A DNA stretch of 5,539 bases, from contig CAMHDC010000103.1 in the NCBI GenBank assembly GCA_946183765.1, positions 1 to 5,539 of the forward strand, given 5' to 3'. The notes beneath the pieces were generated by a model. That model was not told the DNA's origin and made no database searches. It saw only the letters and a program-made list of their open reading frames with translations. The DNA is from an uncultured Clostridia bacterium (GTDB lineage: Bacteria; Bacillota; Clostridia; Christensenellales; CAG-138). The translations under genes and the position numbers were made by a program. Below, in pieces: positions 1 to 5,145 of the stretch; position 1 is the stretch's first letter; the number at the start of each line of letters is the position of its first letter.

Positions 1-664
1 GGCTGGTCAGCTTCTTGATGACCGCCATGGGGATGGACATGTTGCAGCCGCTGCATTTTTCATTGACCACCGGGACCACAGGCATGCTGTGATGCACCCG
101 GGCTTTCTTATATTTTGCCAGGAACGCGGGATCGACCTGCCGTTCCACGGTGTCCATCTCCTTGGCGGCGGTGGCGATGCTGGCGGCGCTCTCCGTCTTC
201 TCCACCTCGCATACCGCCTTGAGACGGTCATACTCCTTCTTGGCTCTGCCGCCCAGGGACCGGGCTTTCTGGAAATCAACGGAGATGCGCTCCAGCTGTT
301 CCAATAACCCCTTCACATCCTTCTCAAGCCGGGAAAGCTCTCGATTCAAACGCTCCACATCCTGGCGGAACTCGGTGAGCTCTTCAGCGGTCACCTCTTC
401 GTCTGCCTCCAGGGTCTCCATCTCAGACCGGTTCAGTTCCAGCTCGTGAGTCAGATTATCCTGCTGGGACAGGAGCTTTGCCAACCCGTTCTGCTGAGCT
501 TCCGCTTCTTCCGTCAGCTTCTGCAGTGTGGCCTGCTGCTCCCGCAGGAGCTTGGTGACCTTGTTCAGTTTCTGACGGCTTTCCGTAGTACGCAGGCTGT
601 TTTCCAGCTGCTGTTTCTTGAGATCAGCCTTCTGATACATGAGCAGGTATTCTAATTTCGTCAT
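1..664 (-). CDS. Coiled-coil C4-type zinc-ribbon protein (DUF164/COG1579-like), 3' end cut off
   Basis: Partial gene: 221 codons from the ATG at 664, running off the left edge without a stop. Residues 1 to about 165 are highly charged and rich in Glu, Gln, Leu, Lys and Arg, as in a long alpha-helical coiled coil. A Gly-Gly-Arg-Ala-Lys-Lys-Glu-Tyr stretch and a shorter helical region follow, then the first half of a zinc ribbon, Cys204-Ser-Gly-Cys207 followed by NMSIP. The second CxxC pair expected in this family would lie just outside the window. This order (coiled coil, then C-terminal C4 ribbon) and the length match the zf-RING_7/DUF164 family, whose members are proposed nucleic-acid-binding or scaffold proteins without a firm biochemical role. 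The start is supported by a near-perfect Shine-Dalgarno, AAAGGAGGT, 5 nt upstream. It is the last visible gene of the mnmA-trmK-nif3 operon, 13 nt after the nif3 stop. Family assignment is good; function is unknown. Confidence 0.85.
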   Translation of the reverse strand, partial: MTKLEYLLMYQKADLKKQQLENSLRTTESRQKLNKVTKLLREQQATLQKLTEEAEAQQNGLAKLLSQQDNLTHELELNRSEMETLEADEEVTAEELTEFRQDVERLNRELSRLEKDVKGLLEQLERISVDFQKARSLGGRAKKEYDRLKAVCEVEKTESAASIATAAKEMDTVERQVDPAFLAKYKKARVHHSMPVVPVVNEKCSGCNMSIPMAVIKKLTS

Positions 665-669
665 AGGGT

Positions 670-678
670 ACCTCCTTT
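670..678 (-). promoter_or_regulatory. Strong ribosome binding site of the zinc-ribbon gene
   Basis: The minus strand reads AAAGGAGGT, 5 nt before the ATG at 664. Its first A is also the last base of the nif3 stop codon (TGA, 680-678). This fixes the start of the zinc-ribbon gene and suggests efficient, independent initiation within the operon transcript. Confidence 0.85.
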
Positions 679-1442
679 CAGGAGAACAGCAACGGCGCCT
701 TCTCCCGAAGCGTTATAGCATATTGTACATCAGGCGCGAGCATTTGTAAACGGTCCTTCAAAGATTTCAATACCACCCGTTCCGTTTCATAGTGTCCGCA
801 AAGGATCAGGGAAAGTTTTCTCTCCCAGGCCTCCAAAATCTGATTGTGCTTGGCCTCTCCAGTGAGGAAAGCTTCGGCCCCTGCCGCCTGTGCATACTCC
901 AAATCTCCCCCGCCGGACCCGCCAAGAACCGCCACGCGGGATACAATCCTGTCCGGATCACCGGCATACCCTCCATGACTGTCCAGGAGACGGTTGCATT
1001 TGTTGGCCAGTTCGGAAAGTTTCACGGGTACCGGCAGCGTCCCCACGCGGCCGATGTTTTCCGGGGGGATGGGCTCTGTATCTCTAAGCTCCAGCAGCGC
1101 AGCCAGGGTATCGTTTACCCCGCCTTCCGCCGCGTCCAAATTGGTGTGGGCGGCGTAATGGCCGACGCCGTGGCGCAGGAGCAGTGCCGCCGCACCGGTG
1201 ATGGGTGAAGTAAAGCCGATGCTTTTCACCCCGTGGAAGAACTGGGGATGATGGCTGATCAAAAGATCAGCCCCCATGTCGATGGCTTCTTGTGCCGTTG
1301 TCGTGGTACAGTCGAGGGCCAGCAGCACTTTTTTGATCTCGGTGTGATCCGGTTCCACCAGCAAGCCCACGTTGTCAAAATCCAGGGCCATGGCCCGAGG
1401 CGCGATGCTCTCCATGCACGCGCAGAAAGCTTTCAGTTCCAT
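678..1442 (-). CDS. Nif3-like dinuclear metal centre hexameric protein (YbgI/YqfO family, short form)
   Basis: 254 aa. Nif3 proteins form toroidal hexamers with a two-metal site. They are often annotated as 'GTP cyclohydrolase 1 type 2 homolog', but their physiological reaction is unsettled. The family signatures are in order: DNVGLLVE (residues 23-30, in the usual WDNxGL position, with Phe22 replacing the usual Trp), ISHHP (62-66), HTNLDAAEGGVND (99-111), LTGEAKHN (193-200) and GHYETE (216-221). By comparison with E. coli YbgI, the expected metal ligands are His64, His65, Asp103, His217 and Glu221, and all are present. The length matches the short YbgI type; the extra middle domain of the ~370-aa Bacillus YqfO is missing. 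I chose the ATG at 1442 because it gives the standard N-terminus and has AAGGAG 8 nt upstream; the frame stays open further upstream but there lies inside trmK. The start overlaps the end of trmK by 10 nt, consistent with coupled translation. A trmK-nif3 pair is also found in Bacillus (yqfN-yqfO). Confidence 0.93.
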   Translation of the reverse strand: MELKAFCACMESIAPRAMALDFDNVGLLVEPDHTEIKKVLLALDCTTTTAQEAIDMGADLLISHHPQFFHGVKSIGFTSPITGAAALLLRHGVGHYAAHTNLDAAEGGVNDTLAALLELRDTEPIPPENIGRVGTLPVPVKLSELANKCNRLLDSHGGYAGDPDRIVSRVAVLGGSGGGDLEYAQAAGAEAFLTGEAKHNQILEAWERKLSLILCGHYETERVVLKSLKDRLQMLAPDVQYAITLREKAPLLFS

Positions 1443-2134
1443 CCTTCCGTCTCCTTCAAAATCCGTTCCAGCTGATCCGCCTCTCGGGTAAGCTTCTCTT
1501 CCCCCGCCGTACCGATCGCTTTTGTCAATCGCTCCTGCCGCTTGTGCAGCTGTTCCCGGCAATAGGCAGGCAACCCCGTTTCCCGATCGGCAAAGGTGCG
1601 ATATCCCACCAGCCAGCAATCCGCCGGAAAACCATCCGGCCATGCATCGGCGCGATCCGCCTTTTGTACAGAAAGCAGCTGATACCACCGTTTGCCGACG
1701 CGCGCCAGCTTGTCCGAAAGCACGTGCCAGTCGTTTTCATACAGCCATTGCCTCAGCTCCTCGATGCCGGACATGGGCTGCAGCACCAATTTGTCCATAC
1801 GCTCCGCCACGTCGGACGAAGCTTCCAGCAGCTCAACCATCAGCTCACCGCCCATGCCCAGGATGGCGGCTGCGTTGCACTCCCCGGGAGCAAGAACGGT
1901 AAGTCCACTGCCCAGCCGGACTTGAGCCCGATCCCGCAAACCGCAGCGGTCGATGAGTTGTCGCGTCTTCTCCAGGCATTCGGGGCTGATATCCCCGGCG
2001 ATCACCCGAGAGCAGCTTCCGTTGAGCAGCAGAGCCGCCGTGAGTTTCCCGTGATCCGAGCCGATGTCAGCTACGGAATCGAATCCCTGCAGCATGTTGA
2101 AAGCGCAAGTAAGCCGTGGGTCCAGGCGTATCAT
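1433..2134 (-). CDS. trmK: tRNA (adenine22-N1)-methyltransferase TrmK
   Basis: 233 aa. TrmK is a cytoplasmic class I SAM-dependent methyltransferase that makes m1A at position 22 in the D-arm of certain tRNAs. Visible motifs are the SAM-binding VADIGSDHGKL (residues 21-31), the acidic strand end AGDIS (46-50), the family-typical ILGMGGEL (91-98) and LQPMSG (118-123), and a C-terminal helical, charged tail from about residue 185 that fits the coiled-coil extension of Bacillus YqfN/TrmK. The length is close to the family norm. The ATG at 2134 is chosen because the protein then begins just before the conserved core (IRLDPRL), AGAGGA lies 7 nt upstream, and it forms an ATGA overlap with the mnmA stop. 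An upstream in-frame ATG at 2188 lies inside mnmA and would add 18 unconserved-looking residues. Gene order and both overlaps indicate translational coupling with mnmA and nif3. Confidence 0.93.
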   Translation of the reverse strand: MIRLDPRLTCAFNMLQGFDSVADIGSDHGKLTAALLLNGSCSRVIAGDISPECLEKTRQLIDRCGLRDRAQVRLGSGLTVLAPGECNAAAILGMGGELMVELLEASSDVAERMDKLVLQPMSGIEELRQWLYENDWHVLSDKLARVGKRWYQLLSVQKADRADAWPDGFPADCWLVGYRTFADRETGLPAYCREQLHKRQERLTKAIGTAGEEKLTREADQLERILKETEGWN

Positions 2135-3237
2135 AAACGAATCCTCTTCATGGGTTCGGTCGTTTCGATGGGTCCGCCGCCCAGGCACTCCTCACCCCGA
2201 TAGAGGACACACCATTGACCAGGCGTCACGGCCCGCTGCGGCTCTCTGAAACGCACGAATGCGCCTTCTTCCCTAAGCTCCACTTCTACGTCCTGATCCG
2301 GCTGCCGGTACCGGAATTTAGCTGTGCATGCAAATCGCTTCGGCAGCGTCTCCCGAGGGATCACGTTGAGCTTGTCAACCGTCAGGGACAAAGAAAAGAG
2401 TTCCTCGTGCTCCCCTTGCTGAACGATCAGCAGATTCCGTTTCAGGTCCTTGCCGATGACGAACCAGCTTTCCCCGCTGCCGTCGCTCCGTCCACCGATG
2501 CCCAGGCCCCGGCGCTGACCAAGGGTGTAGTACATGAGGCCGTCGTGGCGGCCGATCTTTCTGCCGTGCTCGTCTACCATGTCTCCGGGCGTGGCGGGGA
2601 GATAGCTACTGAGAAACTTTTTGAAGTTCCGCTCGCCGATGAAACAGATGCCGGTTGAATCCTTCTTCTCTGCCACGGGCAGACCCTGCTTTCTTGCCAG
2701 GTTCCGGACCTCCTTCTTCTGCATACCCCCGATGGGAAACACGGCGCGGCTCAGCTGTTCGTTCCTGAGCCCTGCCAGAAAGTAGGTCTGATCCTTTCCC
2801 CCGTCCAGGCCCTTTAAAAGATGCACCCCCGTCTCGTCCCGGGAAAGGCGCGCGTAATGACCCGTGGCCAGAAAGTCGGCCCCGGATTTCATGGCAAAGT
2901 CCAGAAAAGCTTTGAACTTGATCTCCGTGTTGCAGAGGATATCCGGATTAGGCGTACGACCGGCGGAGTATTCTGCCAGAAAATATGAAAAGACCCGTTC
3001 CTGATACTCTTTCGTGAAGTTGACCGTATAGTAAGGGATATCCAGGGCTTCACTGACCCGGCGCACGTCCTCATAGTCCTCTTCGGCGGGGCAAGCGCCG
3101 TCCGGCTCTTCCCAGTTGCGCATGAACACGCCGGTCACTTCATACCCCTGCTCCTTTAAAAGCAGAGCCGCCACGGCGCTGTCCACGCCCCCGGACATGC
3201 CCACGATCACGCTTTTCTTTTCCCTTGTATCCGTCAT
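2131..3237 (-). CDS. mnmA: tRNA 2-thiouridine(34) synthase MnmA
   Basis: 368 aa. MnmA adenylates C2 of the wobble uridine of Glu, Gln and Lys tRNAs and replaces the oxygen with sulfur delivered as persulfide from a cysteine desulfurase. All hallmark motifs are present: PP-loop SGGVDS (residues 15-20), NPDILCNTEIKF (97-108) with the first catalytic Cys102, TGHYAR (125-130), KDQTYFL (148-154) and STGICFIGER (194-203) with the second catalytic Cys198, followed by the C-terminal beta-barrel region with YYTLGQRRGLG. Length is typical (about 360). The ATG at 3237 is preferred over one at 3276 because it has GGAAGG 9 nt upstream and gives the usual short N-terminus; the 3276 start would fall upstream of the likely transcription start. 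The stop codon overlaps the trmK start (ATGA). No cysteine desulfurase gene is in the window. A promoter and a large inverted repeat lie immediately upstream (see those entries). Confidence 0.97.
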   Translation of the reverse strand: MTDTREKKSVIVGMSGGVDSAVAALLLKEQGYEVTGVFMRNWEEPDGACPAEEDYEDVRRVSEALDIPYYTVNFTKEYQERVFSYFLAEYSAGRTPNPDILCNTEIKFKAFLDFAMKSGADFLATGHYARLSRDETGVHLLKGLDGGKDQTYFLAGLRNEQLSRAVFPIGGMQKKEVRNLARKQGLPVAEKKDSTGICFIGERNFKKFLSSYLPATPGDMVDEHGRKIGRHDGLMYYTLGQRRGLGIGGRSDGSGESWFVIGKDLKRNLLIVQQGEHEELFSLSLTVDKLNVIPRETLPKRFACTAKFRYRQPDQDVEVELREEGAFVRFREPQRAVTPGQWCVLYRGEECLGGGPIETTEPMKRIRL

Positions 3238-3246
3238 ATAAAACGA

Positions 3247-3283
3247 CCTTCCTGTGCTATATGTAAAGTATATCACAGGAAGG
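3247..3283. repeat. 15-bp inverted repeat overlapping the mnmA promoter and ribosome binding site
   Basis: Arms 3247-3261 (CCTTCCTGTGCTATA) and 3269-3283 (TATATCACAGGAAGG) are reverse complements except for one position (3257/3273), around a 7-nt centre. The outer ten pairs of each arm are uninterrupted. It spans the predicted -10 box of the mnmA promoter and, on the mnmA side, contains the AGGAAGG Shine-Dalgarno (3253-3247). It could be a DNA operator. It could be an RNA hairpin that hides the ribosome binding site in readthrough transcripts. It could also be a terminator for the upstream small gene, since the minus strand continues TCGTTTTA after the stem, although that U tract is poor. The repeat itself is certain; its role is inferred. 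Confidence 0.75.
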
Positions 3284-3295
3284 CGCTAAAATCAA
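3267..3295 (-). promoter_or_regulatory. Predicted sigma-A promoter of the mnmA operon
   Basis: On the minus strand, TTGATT (3295-3290, four of six matches to the -35 consensus) is followed after exactly 17 bp by TATACT (3272-3267, five of six to the -10 consensus). Transcription would start around 3261-3259, giving a leader of about 22-25 nt before the mnmA ATG at 3237. This would allow the mnmA-trmK-nif3-zinc-ribbon genes to be transcribed separately from the small gene upstream. Prediction from sequence only. Confidence 0.6.
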
Positions 3296-3322
3296 TTCTG
3301 CCGCGCTAAGTCGGCATTACCC

Positions 3323-3523
3323 TCAGACACCGCAGGTCCGTCCGATGTTGCCTGACCCGCCGCAGCCGCAGCCACAGCCCATGTTGTCATCGTTTCCGCA
3401 GTAGCGGGACAGGAGCAGCAGCCAGATCAGCGTATCGCAGCCAGCGCAGCTGCCGTTGCCGCCTTCCCCCAAAATAAGCAGAAGGACCAGAATCCACATC
3501 ATGTTATTGTTGCCGAAGTTCAT
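3323..3523 (-). CDS. Small Cys/Gly-rich membrane protein, function unknown
   Basis: 66 aa. It begins MNFGNNN and has a hydrophobic run at residues 8-18 (MMWILVLLLIL), a Gly-rich CAGC segment (26-29), a second hydrophobic run at 31-38 (TLIWLLLL), and a tail of alternating Cys and Gly (CGCGCGG, 50-56). There are seven cysteines in all (26, 29, 42, 50, 52, 54, 64). It is real rather than a chance frame: it has a full AAAGGAGGT Shine-Dalgarno 7 nt upstream and a coherent composition. Small proteins with Asn/Gly at the N-terminus, short Leu/Ile-rich segments and a Cys-Gly tail occur in clostridial genomes, some annotated as 'chorion class high-cysteine' proteins, and sporulation links have been suggested for similar small proteins. 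I cannot assign a function. Metal binding, disulfide cross-linking or a spore-surface role are all only possibilities. It lies 85 nt before mnmA and may or may not be cotranscribed with it. Confidence 0.8.
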   Translation of the reverse strand: MNFGNNNMMWILVLLLILGEGGNGSCAGCDTLIWLLLLSRYCGNDDNMGCGCGCGGSGNIGRTCGV

Positions 3524-3530
3524 GCTTCCT

Positions 3531-3539
3531 ACCTCCTTT
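3531..3539 (-). promoter_or_regulatory. Consensus ribosome binding site of the small Cys/Gly-rich gene
   Basis: The minus strand reads AAAGGAGGT, then 7 nt to the ATG at 3523. Such a strong site is the main evidence that this short reading frame is translated, probably at a high level when transcribed. I found no convincing promoter upstream of it on the minus strand; the nearest -10-like hexamer is TACTAT (3576-3571), without a good -35 at the right distance. Confidence 0.8.
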
Positions 3540-3623
3540 ATTCAGGCGTCAGGATACGCCCGTATATTTCATAGTACGTTCTTTCGCTCCGTTTTGTGCC
3601 AGGTTTGAAAAGCGCCCTTTTCC

Positions 3624-3651
3624 TTGACAAATCGGTTCGGCCGCATATAAT
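3624..3651 (+). promoter_or_regulatory. Consensus sigma-A promoter of the glycyl-tRNA synthetase gene
   Basis: Perfect -35 (TTGACA, 3624-3629) and perfect -10 (TATAAT, 3646-3651) hexamers are separated by 16 bp, one less than optimal. Transcription would start near 3658, leaving a leader of only about 36 nt. That is too short for a T-box riboswitch, and no T-box sequence is seen anywhere in 3524-3693. This suggests strong, largely constitutive expression. Confidence 0.88.
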
Positions 3652-3680
3652 GGAAAGGAAATACTGTGCCCAGCGGAAAA

Positions 3681-3686
3681 AGGAGG
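3681..3686 (+). promoter_or_regulatory. Ribosome binding site of the glycyl-tRNA synthetase gene
   Basis: AGGAGG (within AAAAAGGAGGGC) lies 7 nt before the ATG at 3694. It favours this start over the in-frame ATG at 3709. Confidence 0.85.
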
Positions 3687-3693
3687 GCAAAAC

Positions 3694-5085
3694 ATGAGCG
3701 AATTGACGATGGATAAACTGGTTTCCCTGTGCAAAGGCAGAGGGTTTGTGTTTGCGGGGAGTGAGATATACGGAGGGCTCGCCAACACCTGGGACTACGG
3801 TCCCCTGGGCGTGGAGCTGAAGAACAACATCAAGAAGGCCTGGTGGAAGAAGTTCGTCCAGGAGAGCCCCTACAATGTGGGCCTGGACGCCGCCATTTTG
3901 ATGAACCCCCAGACCTGGCAGGCTTCCGGCCATTTGGGCGGCTTTGCCGATCCCCTCATGGACTGCCGGGAGTGCAAGGAGCGTTTTCGGGCCGACAAGC
4001 TCATCGAGGACTGGTCCAGCGAGCATGGCGTGGCCCTTGCTAAGCCCCTGGATGCTTTCAGCCAGGCGGAGATGAAGGATTTCATTGAGACCAACAACAT
4101 CCCCTGCCCCTCCTGCGGCAAACACAACTTCACGGATATCCGGCAATTCAACCTGATGTTCAAGACCTTCCAGGGCGTCACCGAGGACGCGAAGAACACT
4201 GTGTACCTCCGGCCCGAAACGGCCCAGGGCATCTTCGTGAACTTCGCCAACGTCCAGCGGACCACCCGCAAGAAGCTCCCCTTCGGCATCGGCCAGATCG
4301 GCAAGTCCTTCCGCAACGAGATCACCCCGGGCAACTTCATCTTCCGTGTCCGGGAGTTCGAGCAGATGGAACTTGAATTCTTCTGCGAGCCGGGAACCGA
4401 TTTGAAGTGGTTTGACTACTGGCGTGCCTATTGCCACAACTTCCTTCTTTCTTTGGGCATCAAGGACGAGAATCTGCGGCTCAGAGACCACGACCCCGAG
4501 GAGCTGGTGTTCTATTCGAAGGCCACCACGGACTTCGAGTTCCTCTTCCCCTTCGGCTGGGGCGAGCTTTGGGGCGTGGCGGATCGGACGGATTACGACC
4601 TGACCCAGCACATCAACGCCTCCGGCAAGGACTTGAGCTACTTCGACACTGAGAAAAACACCCGCTACATTCCCTACGTCATCGAACCGTCCCTGGGCGT
4701 GGAGCGCACGTTCCTGGCGGTGATGTGCAACGCCTACGAGGAGCAGGAGCTGGATAAAGGCGACACCCGTGTGGTGCTGCATCTGCATCCCGCTTTGGCC
4801 CCCTTCAAAGCGGCTGTGCTGCCGCTGAGCAAAAAGCTGGGCGAACAGGCTTCCGCCATCCATGCCGAGCTTTCCAAGTACTTCCCCGTGGATTACGACG
4901 AGACCGGCTCCATCGGCAAGCGGTATCGCCGGGAAGACGAGATCGGCACCCCCATGTGCATCACCTACGACTTCGATTCCGAAGCCGACGGCTGTGTCAC
5001 CGTGCGGGATCGGGATACAATGGAGCAGGTCCGCCTGCCCATTGCCGAACTCAAGGGGTATATCGAGAGCAAGCTGGCCTTCTGA
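3694..5085 (+). CDS. glyS: Glycine--tRNA ligase, single-chain (alpha2) class II type
   Basis: 463 aa, the usual length for the bacterial alpha2 enzyme and unlike the two-subunit alpha2beta2 GlyQ/GlyS form. It activates glycine with ATP and loads it onto tRNA-Gly in the cytoplasm. The N-terminal catalytic region contains FAGSEIYGGLANTWDYGPLG (residues 20-39), a pattern typical of this family. Two CxxC pairs (Cys91/Cys94 and Cys138/Cys141) look like a zinc-binding insertion. YLRPETAQG (171-179) and motif 2, with FRNE (206-209) continuing to REFEQMELEFF, are clear, and class II motif 3 is seen at EPSLGVERT (331-339) with Arg338. From about residue 360 (VVLHLHPALAPFK) to the end is the HGTP-type anticodon-binding domain. 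A consensus promoter and ribosome binding site sit directly upstream, and a terminator-like hairpin downstream, so it is probably transcribed on its own. It is divergent from the small Cys-rich gene. Confidence 0.97.
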   Translation: MSELTMDKLVSLCKGRGFVFAGSEIYGGLANTWDYGPLGVELKNNIKKAWWKKFVQESPYNVGLDAAILMNPQTWQASGHLGGFADPLMDCRECKERFRADKLIEDWSSEHGVALAKPLDAFSQAEMKDFIETNNIPCPSCGKHNFTDIRQFNLMFKTFQGVTEDAKNTVYLRPETAQGIFVNFANVQRTTRKKLPFGIGQIGKSFRNEITPGNFIFRVREFEQMELEFFCEPGTDLKWFDYWRAYCHNFLLSLGIKDENLRLRDHDPEELVFYSKATTDFEFLFPFGWGELWGVADRTDYDLTQHINASGKDLSYFDTEKNTRYIPYVIEPSLGVERTFLAVMCNAYEEQELDKGDTRVVLHLHPALAPFKAAVLPLSKKLGEQASAIHAELSKYFPVDYDETGSIGKRYRREDEIGTPMCITYDFDSEADGCVTVRDRDTMEQVRLPIAELKGYIESKLAF

Positions 5086-5100
5086 ACAGTGAACGAACAC

Positions 5101-5132
5101 CGTGCCCGCCCCCTGCAGGGCGGGCATGTTTT
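5101..5132 (+). terminator. Rho-independent terminator-like hairpin after glyS
   Basis: GCCCGCCC (5104-5111) and GGGCGGGC (5118-5125) form a perfect 8-bp GC-rich stem with a 6-nt loop. It extends outward by T-A (5103/5126), a G-T wobble (5102/5127) and C-G (5101/5128). Only four T follow (5129-5132), so termination may be partial. It begins 15 nt after the glyS stop and ends 13 nt before the next gene's start. Confidence 0.75.
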
Positions 5133-5145
5133 GAAAGGATGATCT

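Noticed and set aside
1443..1688. N-terminal extension of the Nif3 frame (start at 1688).
   Set aside because: It would overlap trmK by over 250 bases and add a non-family sequence. The ATG at 1442 has AAGGAG upstream and yields the standard family N-terminus.
1544..2203. A 219-codon plus-strand open frame across trmK.
   Set aside because: It is antisense to trmK, which has clear methyltransferase motifs. The frame has no domain signature and no good ribosome binding site, so it is a shadow.
3238..3276. Alternative mnmA start at 3276, adding 13 residues.
   Set aside because: It lies within the inverted repeat and upstream of the predicted transcription start. The ATG at 3237 has its own Shine-Dalgarno and gives the normal distance to SGGVDS.
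3299..3316. TGCCG/CGGCA hairpin just after the small Cys-rich gene as its terminator.
   Set aside because: The stem is only 5 bp with an 8-nt loop, and no proper T run follows on the minus strand.
3551..3564. Short palindrome ATACG-CC-CGTAT in the divergent intergenic region as an operator.
   Set aside because: Five-base arms are short enough to occur by chance, and it does not coincide with a credible promoter on either strand.
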